A DNA stretch of 29,216 bases from JABAYQ01 sp042091225 (GTDB lineage: Bacteria > Bacteroidota > Bacteroidia > Flavobacteriales > UBA7312). Both the position numbers and the translations under genes were made by a program. Of this stretch, positions 1-8,708 are shown in pieces (the first letter of the stretch is position 1; each line of letters starts with the position of its first letter). The notes under the pieces are model-generated. The model saw only the letters and a program-made list of their open reading frames with translations. It made no database searches and had not been told where the DNA came from. Location of the stretch: assembly GCA_042091225.1 (NCBI GenBank), contig JBELHW010000016.1:1-29216 (forward strand). The letters run 5' to 3'.

Positions 1-148
1 GGTAAAGAAACCAACCATTATTGTCAATAATTATTTTAAACAAGTTGTATTTAGATGCATCCAAATATTGTAAGGCAATCGAGCCGCTTTTTAAAGATAT
101 TTCTCTTTCTAAAGAATAACCTCCCATAACTACTGCAATGTTCTTCAT
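1..148 (-). CDS. ddl: D-alanine--D-alanine ligase, N-terminal fragment (cut by window edge)
   Basis: Partial gene running off the left edge; only the first 49 codons are visible. It starts at the ATG complementary to 146-148. The protein begins MKNIAVVMGGYSLEREISLK, which matches the N-terminus of the ATP-grasp D-Ala-D-Ala ligases (hydrophobic strand, glycine pair, then the S-x-E-x-x-I-S-L helix start). The enzyme joins two D-alanines in the cytoplasm for peptidoglycan precursor synthesis. It lies divergent to a PASTA-domain membrane protein and an rluD gene, an arrangement I recall as common in Bacteroidota, which supports the call. The ATP-grasp catalytic core is outside the window, so integrity cannot be judged. 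Confidence 0.85.
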   Translation of the reverse strand, partial: MKNIAVVMGGYSLEREISLKSGSIALQYLDASKYNLFKIIIDNNGWFLY

Positions 149-199
149 AAGCTCAAAAATAAACTAAATCTTATAAAAGGAATAGCCTATCATAATTAT

Positions 200-207
200 T
201 ATATTTG
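200..207 (+). promoter_or_regulatory. Candidate Bacteroidota -7 box for the PASTA gene operon
   Basis: TATATTTG matches the Bacteroidota sigma-A -7 consensus TAnnTTTG. It lies 19 bases before the ATG at 227, leaving room for a transcription start near 214 and a short leader. No clear TTTG -33 element is found about 19 bases upstream, so support is partial. The 149-226 gap is the divergent intergenic region with ddl. Confidence 0.45.
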
Positions 208-226
208 CTTAACGTTATAATGATTT

Positions 227-1012
227 ATGGAAGATAAGCTTAGTTGGTTTAAATTTTTAATATCTAAAGGTTTTTTTAAACATCTTTTGATTTGTATTGC
301 TTTCTTAACCTCAATAATTTTTTTGGTTTTATTGCTTTTAAAGTCTTACACCAATAAAAATAGTTTAATTGAGTTACCTAATTACAAATCATATTCTGTA
401 GAAAATATGGATAGTATTATGTCTGAGATGTCTCTTCGTTATGTTATTATTGACTCCGTGTATAATGACAATTTACCTCCATACAGCATTCTAGATCAAG
501 ATCCTAAACCAGGTACTTTTGTCAAGCCAAATAGAAGGGTTTATTTTACTATTGTTTCTAAAAACAAAAAACTTGTTTCAACTCCGAATCTTATTGATTT
601 AACTACAAGAAGAGCAGTAGCTAAGTTAAATAGTATTGGTTTAACTGTTGGCAATCTTAATTATGTACCCGACATGGCAAAGAATGCTGTATTAAAACAA
701 TTTTATGAAGGTAAAGAAATTGATCCCGGTGTAATTTTGCCAGTTGGCTCTGTAATTGATTTAGAAATAGGTGATGGATTAAGTGAAGTGATGGTTGAAC
801 TACCTTTATTAGAAGGTCTTACTGTTGAAGACGCTCAAATTGTTTTGCAAATGAGATCATTAAAATTAGGCTTAATTGTTTATGATAGGAATGTAAAAGA
901 TAGCACAAATGCTGTTATATATAACCAAATCCCTACCCCTAATAATGTTTCTATGATAAATTTAGGAAGAAATATAGATGTTTATCTTAAATCCGATAAT
1001 TCAAATGAATAA
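227..1012 (+). CDS. Membrane-anchored protein with three PASTA domains
   Basis: A 261-aa protein with a short N-terminal cytoplasmic tail, one transmembrane helix (about residues 19-40) and three consecutive extracytoplasmic PASTA domains (about 47-112, 117-183, 189-256). Each shows the usual pattern: an early proline, a helix with an A/V-rich face, then a [V/I]-x-x-Q-x-P-x-P/G segment and a terminal beta strand. PASTA domains bind peptidoglycan or muropeptides in Ser/Thr kinases and PBPs, but no kinase or transpeptidase domain is present here, so this is a stand-alone PASTA protein. It is divergent from ddl and heads a run with a T9SS cargo protein and rluD. A role in sensing or organising the cell wall is inference. 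The stop overlaps the next gene's start region. Confidence 0.85.
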   Translation: MEDKLSWFKFLISKGFFKHLLICIAFLTSIIFLVLLLLKSYTNKNSLIELPNYKSYSVENMDSIMSEMSLRYVIIDSVYNDNLPPYSILDQDPKPGTFVKPNRRVYFTIVSKNKKLVSTPNLIDLTTRRAVAKLNSIGLTVGNLNYVPDMAKNAVLKQFYEGKEIDPGVILPVGSVIDLEIGDGLSEVMVELPLLEGLTVEDAQIVLQMRSLKLGLIVYDRNVKDSTNAVIYNQIPTPNNVSMINLGRNIDVYLKSDNSNE

Positions 1013-2816
1013 GAAAATAGCTATTTTTTATTTTTTATTTTGCTCTTTTACTGTTTTAAGTCAAGAGATAGTTAATGATTTATATTTTAATTCAAATATT
1101 TCTTCTGAGTCTTATAGTTTGAGAAGTTCTTCAGTTTCAGTAGCTCTTCCTTTTTTCGATGATTTTTCTAATTATACTGGCTATCCTAATCCTAATTTAT
1201 GGCAGGATTCAGACGTTTATGTAAATAGGTCTTTACCATCTAACCCTATAAATATTGGTGTTGCTACTTTTGATGGCTTAGACTCGATTGGTAATCCGAG
1301 AAATATTTCTTCTGAATTTTCTCATGGTCCTTCCGATTTTTTAACTTCTAAAAATATCGATATTTCAAACGAATCATTTTTATATTTTTCTTTTTATTTT
1401 CAGGCCCATGGTTTAGGAAATGAACCTGAACCAAACGATGTTTTAAGTTTAGAATTTTTAGATTCTCTTGGTGCTTGGAATACTATTTGGGATATTGAAG
1501 GACAGGCTCTAAATGATTTTGAAAAAGTTAGTATTGAAATTAATGATTTGACTTATTTTCATGATCAATTTCAGTTCAGATTTCATAATTATGCAAGTCT
1601 TTCAGGAAATTTTGATCACTGGCACATTGATAATGTTTTGTTAACTAAAGAGCTTACTCTTTCGAATGATAATGACGATGTTGCTTTTGTTTATGAAACA
1701 TCTAAAGTGTTAAATTTTTATACTTCAATCCCTTGGAAACATTTTCAATCTAATGAGGCAAGTTATGTTGCTGAAACAATGGATTCACAAATTAGAAATA
1801 ATTGGAATATTACTAAAAGCATAGATTATAGATATGATATTTTTGACGAATTAGGTCTTCTTTCCTACCATTACCCAACAACTGGGAATAGTAGAAATGA
1901 TAATATTCCTGCTTCAATAGATGGTAATTTTTCTTATTCTGAAAATTCGATTACACCAATTACTTTATTTCTTTTTTCTTTTAACTCTGATAACGAAGAT
2001 AAAGCAAACTTTGAAATCATTCAATCTATAGCAACGGATGACAGAGATTTATTTAAGAATAATGATACATTAAAATTTACTCAAGAATTTCATAATTATT
2101 ATTCTTTAGATGATGGAACAGCTGAAGCAGCATATGGAGTTGATGCTGATGGTGGTCAAGTTGCAATGAGATTCAATATTTCAGAGTTAGACATACTTAA
2201 AGCTGTTCAAATACATTTTGAACAAAATTTAGAAGATGTAAGTGGTTCTCCATTTAGAATTATTCTTTGGAATGAAGCAAACAATATGCCCAACGAAATT
2301 ATTTATCAAAGCCAAATTTTTTATCCGGAATACACTAATCAACAAAATGGTTTTTATGAATATGTTTTAGAAAATCCTATTGAAATAAGTGGTGCAGTTT
2401 TTATTGGAATAGAGCAATCTTATTCGGAAAATTTAAACATTGGACTTGATAGGAATACAATAAACAACGATAGAATGTTTTATAATGTAGGTTCTCAATG
2501 GTCTGAGTCAAGTTGTGAAGAATGTTCTGGAACATGGATGATTCGACCTGTGTTTGGCACTTTAAGTGCTGAGAGTGAAAACAATAAATTTTTTAATTAC
2601 AAACTATATCCTAATCCTACTTCATCTTATTTGGTTTTAGAAGGTCAGAATAATTTTAATTTTAAATTAATGGATATAAACTCTAAGGTACTCAGTCAAT
2701 CTTTTGAAAAAAGTAATAGATTTGAAATAGATTTATCAAGCTTCCCAAAGGGAGTTTATTTCTTACATATTTCAGACCAGAATTCTATTCGTTACGAGAA
2801 AATTATTTTACAATGA
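1005..2816 (+). CDS. Secreted protein with T9SS type A C-terminal domain
   Basis: A 603-aa protein of unknown function. I chose the ATG at 1005 because it is followed directly by a signal peptide (MNKKIAIFYFLFCSFTVLSQ); an in-frame ATG at 978 would put a non-signal-like extension in front. Residues about 40-215 look like a beta-sandwich (MAM/jelly-roll-like: F-F-D-D-F-S near the start and the FDHWHIDNV segment near its end). The last ~70 residues form a T9SS type A sorting domain: YPNPTSS, then a strand-rich stretch, then KGVYFLHI and a basic tail. It should be exported by Sec, translocated by the Por/T9SS machinery and released or anchored at the surface. It overlaps the end of the PASTA gene by 8 bases and its TGA overlaps the rluD ATG (ATGA). 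Confidence 0.85.
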   Translation: MNKKIAIFYFLFCSFTVLSQEIVNDLYFNSNISSESYSLRSSSVSVALPFFDDFSNYTGYPNPNLWQDSDVYVNRSLPSNPINIGVATFDGLDSIGNPRNISSEFSHGPSDFLTSKNIDISNESFLYFSFYFQAHGLGNEPEPNDVLSLEFLDSLGAWNTIWDIEGQALNDFEKVSIEINDLTYFHDQFQFRFHNYASLSGNFDHWHIDNVLLTKELTLSNDNDDVAFVYETSKVLNFYTSIPWKHFQSNEASYVAETMDSQIRNNWNITKSIDYRYDIFDELGLLSYHYPTTGNSRNDNIPASIDGNFSYSENSITPITLFLFSFNSDNEDKANFEIIQSIATDDRDLFKNNDTLKFTQEFHNYYSLDDGTAEAAYGVDADGGQVAMRFNISELDILKAVQIHFEQNLEDVSGSPFRIILWNEANNMPNEIIYQSQIFYPEYTNQQNGFYEYVLENPIEISGAVFIGIEQSYSENLNIGLDRNTINNDRMFYNVGSQWSESSCEECSGTWMIRPVFGTLSAESENNKFFNYKLYPNPTSSYLVLEGQNNFNFKLMDINSKVLSQSFEKSNRFEIDLSSFPKGVYFLHISDQNSIRYEKIILQ

Positions 2817-3829
2817 GTGAGGAGTTAGATGAGTTATTTGAACACCACAAAGTAATTGCCGACAAAGGTCAGGATCCATTACGTGTAGATAAATTTTTAT
2901 TAAATAGGCTAGAGGGGACTTCTAGAAATAAATTGCAACAAGCAGCAATTCAAGGTTATATCCATGTTAATGGTGTAAAAGTAAAGTCTAATTATAAGGT
3001 AAAAGCCCACGATGTAGTTAGCGTAATGTTTACAAAGCCCCCTAGAGAGCTTGAGTTAATTCCTGAAGACATTCCTTTAAATATCATTTTTGAAGATGAA
3101 GATTTATTGGTTTTAAATAAAGAAGCCGGAATGGTTGTACATCCAGGATTTGGAAATTATACTGGTACACTTGTAAATGCTTTAGTTTATCATTTTAAAA
3201 ACTTACCTCTTAATGGTGATGATGCCACAAGACCTGGATTAGTGCATAGGATTGATAAAAATACAACTGGTTTAATGGTTATTGCTAAAACAGATAAAGC
3301 TCTTCAATCCTTATCTAAACAATTCTTTGATCGTACTATTGATAGAAGATATAACGCTTTGGTTTGGGGAGAGTTAGATCAAGAACAAGGGAGTATTGAA
3401 GGCCATATAGGTCGTAGTTTAAAAAATAGAAAAGTAATGTCTGTTTTCCCCGATGGCGATTTTGGTAAGCATGCAAAAACACATTATAAAGTAATTGAGC
3501 GTTTCGGCTATATTAGTTTAGTTGAGTGTAAATTAGAAACAGGTAGGACTCATCAAATAAGAGTTCATTTCCAGCATATTAAACATCCATTATTTAATGA
3601 TTTTGAGTATGGAGGAGATAAAATTTTAAAAGGCACAACTTTTAGTAAATACAAGCAGTTTGTCGAAAATTGTTTTAAAATTATTCCCAGACAATCATTA
3701 CATGCAAAAAGCTTGGCTTTTAGTCATCCTAGAACAGGGGAGTGGATGGAGTTTCAGTCTGATCTGCCAGATGATATGACAGAGGTTATATCTAAATGGA
3801 GAAAGTATGCAGTACACAAACAGATTTAA
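2813..3829 (+). CDS. rluD: RluD-family 23S rRNA pseudouridine synthase
   Basis: A 338-aa enzyme of the RluA/RluD family that isomerises uridine to pseudouridine in rRNA. Domains: an S4 RNA-binding domain at about 22-75 (RVDKFLLNRL start) and the catalytic domain from about 95 to 325. The signature GLVHRIDKNTTGL is at 142-154, with D148 as the expected catalytic aspartate. Other family features are the LNKEAGMVVHPG segment near 101-112 and ETGRTHQIRVHFQ further on. The family target of RluD is helix 69 of 23S rRNA; assigning D rather than another member of the family is by similarity of layout. It is translationally coupled to the upstream T9SS gene (4-base overlap), and its stop codon overlaps the convergent mqnE stop. 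Confidence 0.9.
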   Translation: MSEELDELFEHHKVIADKGQDPLRVDKFLLNRLEGTSRNKLQQAAIQGYIHVNGVKVKSNYKVKAHDVVSVMFTKPPRELELIPEDIPLNIIFEDEDLLVLNKEAGMVVHPGFGNYTGTLVNALVYHFKNLPLNGDDATRPGLVHRIDKNTTGLMVIAKTDKALQSLSKQFFDRTIDRRYNALVWGELDQEQGSIEGHIGRSLKNRKVMSVFPDGDFGKHAKTHYKVIERFGYISLVECKLETGRTHQIRVHFQHIKHPLFNDFEYGGDKILKGTTFSKYKQFVENCFKIIPRQSLHAKSLAFSHPRTGEWMEFQSDLPDDMTEVISKWRKYAVHKQI

Positions 3830-4959
3830 CTTTCAAAAACAAAATCTTTATAGTCTGTAACTGTATTGTAAAGAGTATCTCTTTCTATAGGATGACGCTT
3901 TACATTTTTTATTAATTCTACCAATTGTTGAGTACTTAATGTAGGCGACTGCTCTTCTGCACCAGCCATAGAGTATATCTTTGTAGTATCATCAATTGTA
4001 CCATCAATATCATTAACACCAAAAGATAAAGATAGTTGGGCAGTATTCCTTCCAATCATTGGCCAATATGCTTTTAAGTGATTAAAGTTATCCATAAAGA
4101 TTCTGGAAATAGCATATACCTTTAAGTCGTTTATTACATTTGATTCTTTAATATGTGACATTTGATTATTACCATTCCTATATTTTAATGGAATAAAAGT
4201 ATTGAAACCATTAGTTTTGTCCTGCAAATTTCGGAGCCTTAGCATATGATCAATTAAATGTTCAGGCTTTTCAATATGACCAAATAACATAGTTGCATTT
4301 GAGGGCATTCCTAATGAATGAGCAGTCTCATGTATTTCTAGCCATTGTTGAGAGGAGCATTTGTCGTTACATATTTCTTCTCTTATTTTTTCATCAAAAA
4401 TTTCTGCTCCTCCTCCAGGAAGAGAGTCTTGACCATGATTTTTTAAAATTTGCAAACCTTCTTTGTAGCTTACTTTTGCTTTTCTACACATGTACTCCAA
4501 TTCTACAGCTGTAAAAGCTTTAACATGTATGTCTGGACGAACCTCTTTTACTTTTTTAATTAGATTAGCAAAATAATGTAAACCCATTTTAGGGTGTACT
4601 CCTCCAACAATATGAACTTCTGTAATGGGCTTGTCTTTATATTCTTTTATTTTATCAATAATTTCATCTTCACTTAATTCCCATCCTTCTGTTTTATTTT
4701 TTAAAAGCCTAGAATAAGCACAAAATTTACAATCGAAAACACAAATATTTGTAGGTTCTACATGTATATTTCTATTGAAATAAGTAAGGTCTCCATGTTT
4801 TTTTTCTCTAATAAAATTTGATAAGATTCCTAAAAAAGGTAAATCTGCTTTAAATAATTGTAATCCTTCCTCTTTAGATAATCGTTCTTGGTTAAAAACC
4901 TTTTTAGCAATTATTTTAAAACTATCATCTATACTATTATCGATATTCTTGATATTCAT
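3826..4959 (-). CDS. mqnE: Aminofutalosine synthase (radical SAM)
   Basis: A 377-aa radical SAM enzyme. The 4Fe-4S motif is C-x3-C-x2-C at C73, C77, C80 (NICVFDCKFC). The motifs HIVGGVHP, AFTAVELE, LPGGGAEIFDEKIREEIC and SNATMLFGHIE are characteristic of MqnE/CofH-type enzymes. MqnE adds the 1-carboxyvinyloxy benzoate unit to SAM to make aminofutalosine in the alternative menaquinone pathway, so the organism probably makes menaquinone by the futalosine route; mqnA, B, C and D are not in this window. It starts 5 bases after the stop of the upstream protease and is the last gene of a five-gene minus-strand run. Its stop codon is shared in the palindrome TTAA with that of rluD. The related MqnC and CofH have similar motifs, but the PGGGAEIFDEKIR segment favours MqnE. 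Confidence 0.88.
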   Translation of the reverse strand: MNIKNIDNSIDDSFKIIAKKVFNQERLSKEEGLQLFKADLPFLGILSNFIREKKHGDLTYFNRNIHVEPTNICVFDCKFCAYSRLLKNKTEGWELSEDEIIDKIKEYKDKPITEVHIVGGVHPKMGLHYFANLIKKVKEVRPDIHVKAFTAVELEYMCRKAKVSYKEGLQILKNHGQDSLPGGGAEIFDEKIREEICNDKCSSQQWLEIHETAHSLGMPSNATMLFGHIEKPEHLIDHMLRLRNLQDKTNGFNTFIPLKYRNGNNQMSHIKESNVINDLKVYAISRIFMDNFNHLKAYWPMIGRNTAQLSLSFGVNDIDGTIDDTTKIYSMAGAEEQSPTLSTQQLVELIKNVKRHPIERDTLYNTVTDYKDFVFES

Positions 4960-4964
4960 TATTA

Positions 4965-6884
4965 CTATTTAGAAATTGTAATTTTTTTAGTTTTAAAGCC
5001 GTCTTTGTTTTCTAATGTAAGGAAATAAACTCCATTTTCTAGATGAGATAGATTAAATTTATCTGTTTCATAATTAAATTCTTTTGTAAGAATTTGTTTA
5101 CCAAAAATATCATAAACATTTATCTCAGACTTAACATTTGGATTTTGAGACAAGAATATTATTCCATTAGTTGGATTAGGAAAAACATCAAATTCTATAT
5201 TTTTATTTTCTTTAATTGCTGTGCTTCCACCATTTTCGTCTACCAAAATATATTGAGTTTTAATTTCTGTACTTTCAACACCATCTCCATCAGTTACTTT
5301 TAGTCGAACAGTATATAGTCCGGCATTACTATAAGTTACAGTAGGGCTTTGTTCTGTTGAAGTAATTGGAGTCCCTCCATAAAATGTCCAAGCATATTCA
5401 ACAGGGTTTCCTGTGCCAGTATAATAATATTGATTCATACCTCCAATATTTACGTTAGTGTAGGCACCATAAAAGTTTGAGAAAAGGCTAGTTCCACAAA
5501 CTTTTCCATCTAGAAATGTAACTTGGCTATTTGTCGGGTCAAGCCATGGTTGTAACTTTTCATCGTTTGGGGCTCCATTAGGAGACCATGAATAGGATAA
5601 TTTCCCGTACAAATCTTGACCATTTGTATTAGTACAAAAAGAAGATCCTCCAGATAAATCTCCAATGATATGTCCATCGCTATTAAAAATTGGGCTTCCA
5701 GAAGAACCTCCTTCAGTTACACCGTGTCCGTTTTCAGTTTCAACCCATCTTACTCTCCAATGAGTTGATCCACCACCGTTCCATCCAGTTGTTGATAGCG
5801 TTGAATTGTATGTAGATATTTTTTTTATGTCCCCTGCTGGATGATGGAAACTAACCCCGCTTTGAGATGTAGTATTTGTTCTGTTCCAACCTGCAGCATA
5901 GGCACCATAATCGAAAGGAATATCAGAGTTTAATTCTACTAAAAAGAAATCGGATGTATTGTTAATGCTACCGTTTTGATTGCTGTTAGCAACTAACGAA
6001 GCTCCTACAACGGTTGCCTGATTCCCAGGTGATGAGTTTGGATTTTCACACTCACTAGATTCATAATTAAAATAAAATGTCCACTGGTTCAAATCTGCAG
6101 TAGAAGCGTAGGAGTTATTTCCATAGCCACAATGATCAGCAGTAAGAATGTATGGTTTACAATCTTGAGCTGTGTTATTTATGAATGCACCACTACACCA
6201 GCCAAACGAATTACCAGTTTTAACTGAAACTCTACAGGCAGATCTTTTTATATCTTGCCAATTATCAGATTCAGAGCAATTTGCATTTACTTCGCAAGGG
6301 TCAGAGTCGCCAAAATCACGTGCTTCAAAAAGATTATCAACACCTCTGTAGCAATAGGCTATCTCATTAATGTGTAAAATTGGATAACCTTCTCCATTTT
6401 GATGGTATTCTAAAGTAAGAAAATCACCTTTAATTAGTTCGTTAGCAAATAATCCACTTGAGTGATTATTTACATTAGTAAATCCACCAATAATTTGACT
6501 CATATCTTTGTTGTATACAAACAGTTCTCCTGAAGATGGTAATCGAAAAGCATCATAATAAAGACCAAGTGCTTTTGCACCTTCGATTTTAATCGACAAT
6601 CTCCAAATTTTAGACCCATCTTGTAAAACCTCCCATTTTCCACTATTCTCAGTATCTAAATCAGTTTGTACTGCAATAGCATATTTATAAGATTCTCCAT
6701 TTTTACTATCTGACTCGGATTGTATTTTGATTTCATTCAAATTAGGAGCAAGTAACTTTAAAACAGGTACTTTTTCGGATAATTTTGTTTGTGTACTAAT
6801 AGGGGTATTATTATTGCTTATTTGAGCAAATAAATTTGTTGAAATTAGTATGGCTATAAATAGGAATGAAGTATTTTTTATCAT
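4965..6884 (-). CDS. Secreted trypsin-fold serine protease (lysyl endopeptidase-like) with PKD and T9SS domains
   Basis: A 639-aa secreted protease. The signal peptide covers about 1-20 (ends LFAQ). After a propeptide-like region (about 25-190), a chymotrypsin-fold domain spans about 205-460, with the likely triad H251 (LTADHCG), D312 (SDFFLVEL) and S395 (GGSSGSPIF). Several cysteines (C197, C203, C217, C230, C242, C252) recall the disulfide-rich Achromobacter lysyl endopeptidase group (S1). A PKD domain follows at about 475-550 (EYAWTF, then GLYTVRLKVTDGDG), then a T9SS type A tail from about 567 (FPNPTNG) ending in a basic KKITISK. All expected catalytic residues are present. Its ATG overlaps the stop of the upstream metalloprotease by 4 bases, so the two proteases are probably co-translated. 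Lys specificity is not demonstrated. Confidence 0.88.
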   Translation of the reverse strand: MIKNTSFLFIAILISTNLFAQISNNNTPISTQTKLSEKVPVLKLLAPNLNEIKIQSESDSKNGESYKYAIAVQTDLDTENSGKWEVLQDGSKIWRLSIKIEGAKALGLYYDAFRLPSSGELFVYNKDMSQIIGGFTNVNNHSSGLFANELIKGDFLTLEYHQNGEGYPILHINEIAYCYRGVDNLFEARDFGDSDPCEVNANCSESDNWQDIKRSACRVSVKTGNSFGWCSGAFINNTAQDCKPYILTADHCGYGNNSYASTADLNQWTFYFNYESSECENPNSSPGNQATVVGASLVANSNQNGSINNTSDFFLVELNSDIPFDYGAYAAGWNRTNTTSQSGVSFHHPAGDIKKISTYNSTLSTTGWNGGGSTHWRVRWVETENGHGVTEGGSSGSPIFNSDGHIIGDLSGGSSFCTNTNGQDLYGKLSYSWSPNGAPNDEKLQPWLDPTNSQVTFLDGKVCGTSLFSNFYGAYTNVNIGGMNQYYYTGTGNPVEYAWTFYGGTPITSTEQSPTVTYSNAGLYTVRLKVTDGDGVESTEIKTQYILVDENGGSTAIKENKNIEFDVFPNPTNGIIFLSQNPNVKSEINVYDIFGKQILTKEFNYETDKFNLSHLENGVYFLTLENKDGFKTKKITISK

Positions 6885-8695
6885 TTTAAAATTATTTTTT
6901 TTATTGAATTTCCTTTGTTAGTATTTATTTGTACAAGGTATATACCTTGTTTAAGATAGTCAAGATTTAAGTTTAATTTTTGAGCTGACGGATTAAATGT
7001 TTTTAAAAGTTTACCATGAATGTTATACAGGGATATAAAGTTGATTGTTTCATTTGATTCAAAGTTTAATAAACCTGAAGTAGGATTTGGGTAAATATTA
7101 AGGTCGAATACAAAATTATTGTTAGTGGATATTACCTGACATAAATCAATTATAATTTCGTTGTTATAAGTGCCAGAAAAAAATTGATTATTTACTTCAA
7201 TAAAACCATTTCCAAAATCACAACAAATTCCATCATTTTCTTGGTCAAATATAGTTAAAGTATAGCAAATATCATTGTCTAAACACAACTGAAAATTGTT
7301 TTGTAGATTACTTAAAATATTATTGTTTTCGAATTGAATTTCATCTTCTTCATCTGTTATTTGCCAACTTATTTCTTCTCCATAATTGTCAGATGTTATT
7401 GAAAAATTTAATTGATCTCCATTTTTAACTTCAAAATTGATATTTAAGGTATCATTGAAAGGGTTTAAATCTCTAAATCCGTTTGGTAAGTCAGTATAAA
7501 CTGTTAGTTGATGAATGCCTGGGTTTAAAAATTCATTACCAATTTCAATTTCTTGAGAATTTTCGGGGCTTATATTTCCACTCCATTCTATTGTTTGCAA
7601 TTCTTGATCATCAATTTTGTAATAAATATTGAATTTTGTAACATTAGTATTTGAGAAGTTATATACTGAAGTTTTTAAACTTATTTCTGAGCCACATACT
7701 ACTTGATTTTCAAAAGGAAAAATGTTTTCAGTAATAGCAATATCTTCAAATGGTAGTGAACAAGCAAAATTGTTTGCTACTTCGGACCTTTCTGTATTTA
7801 AAGTTGCTTGCATTCTTAATTTTTGACCTTCAGTAAATAAATTCATGCATTCGTCATTAGTATAATCCATGAAATTTTGAAACATATCACCATTGTTTGA
7901 GCATGATGGACTAGGATGTATAGGGCATCCGTAATTTTCTGTTTCTTGAACTGGGGTGTCATCTACCATGTCAGAACTACAATTTCCATTTCCCCAAATA
8001 TGAAATAAGTTAAACCAATGACCTACTTCGTGAGTAGCTGTTCTACCTAAATTGTACGGAGGTATGACAGTTCCGTTTGTTCCAAAGTTTTTATAATCTA
8101 TAGCTATTCCATCGTTAAAGGATGGTCCTCCTGGAAAAGAAGAAAATCCTAACGAATTAGTTAAGTTACATACATAAATATTTAAATATTTTGAAGGGTT
8201 CCAAATATCTTTACCTCCTAAGGAGTCATAAAAAATTCTATTATCATATAAGGAGAATGATGTTACATCAGTACTAGTGTATGTTATTCCGTTCGTTGTA
8301 TCATTGTTAGGAGTTCTTTTAGCAAGACAAAACTGAATTTTTGTATCTGATGCTATCAAAGAAAATTCACTTGGCGTATTAAAAGCATCAGAGTTATTTC
8401 TTGAAAAATCATCGTTTAAAACTTGTAATTGACTATAAACTTGTGAGGCTGGTATTTGTTGATCTTGCTGGTTGTAAAGGATATGAAAAACAACTGGAAT
8501 ATTATATACTGTTTCAGAATTCGATCTTTTTTGGATATAAGTTGAAATCGCATTTTCAATTGCTAGTTTTTTTTGTAAAAGCTCTTTGTTATTATTAGCG
8601 TTAATTTCCCATAGTATGTCAGTTCCACACTTTATCTGTCCGAATGAAAAGTATCCTACAAAAATTAATATGAAAATGGAAAATATTTTATTCAC
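6881..8695 (-). CDS. Secreted M43 (pappalysin-like) metalloprotease with T9SS tail
   Basis: A 604-aa secreted zinc protease. The signal peptide is about 1-20 (GYFSFGQ). The M43 domain (about 64-312) starts with IPVVFHILY and holds the zinc site HEVGHWFNLFH at 222-232 (ligands H222, H226, H232; catalytic E223) and the Met-turn NFMDY at 274-278. Next comes an Ig/CARDB-like region (about 315-425), a beta domain with the recurrent Bacteroidota motif NDGICCDFGNG (about 430-530), and a T9SS type A tail from about 535 (YPNPTSG to IKKIILK). N229 stands where many metzincins have Gly, a variant I recall as common in flavobacterial M43 members. It follows the di-heme peroxidase by 13 bases and overlaps the next protease by 4. 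Confidence 0.88.
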   Translation of the reverse strand: MNKIFSIFILIFVGYFSFGQIKCGTDILWEINANNNKELLQKKLAIENAISTYIQKRSNSETVYNIPVVFHILYNQQDQQIPASQVYSQLQVLNDDFSRNNSDAFNTPSEFSLIASDTKIQFCLAKRTPNNDTTNGITYTSTDVTSFSLYDNRIFYDSLGGKDIWNPSKYLNIYVCNLTNSLGFSSFPGGPSFNDGIAIDYKNFGTNGTVIPPYNLGRTATHEVGHWFNLFHIWGNGNCSSDMVDDTPVQETENYGCPIHPSPSCSNNGDMFQNFMDYTNDECMNLFTEGQKLRMQATLNTERSEVANNFACSLPFEDIAITENIFPFENQVVCGSEISLKTSVYNFSNTNVTKFNIYYKIDDQELQTIEWSGNISPENSQEIEIGNEFLNPGIHQLTVYTDLPNGFRDLNPFNDTLNINFEVKNGDQLNFSITSDNYGEEISWQITDEEDEIQFENNNILSNLQNNFQLCLDNDICYTLTIFDQENDGICCDFGNGFIEVNNQFFSGTYNNEIIIDLCQVISTNNNFVFDLNIYPNPTSGLLNFESNETINFISLYNIHGKLLKTFNPSAQKLNLNLDYLKQGIYLVQINTNKGNSIKKIILK

Positions 8696-8708
8696 TTTGT
8701 GAAAATAT

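Noticed and set aside
154..161. TATTTTTG on the minus strand as a ddl promoter
   Set aside because: A start 6-8 bases after it would fall on the ddl start codon, leaving no leader, and no -33 element is present.
978..1004. In-frame ATG at 978 as start of the first T9SS gene
   Set aside because: It would add MFILNPIIQ before a textbook signal peptide that begins at the ATG at 1005; the later start fits better.
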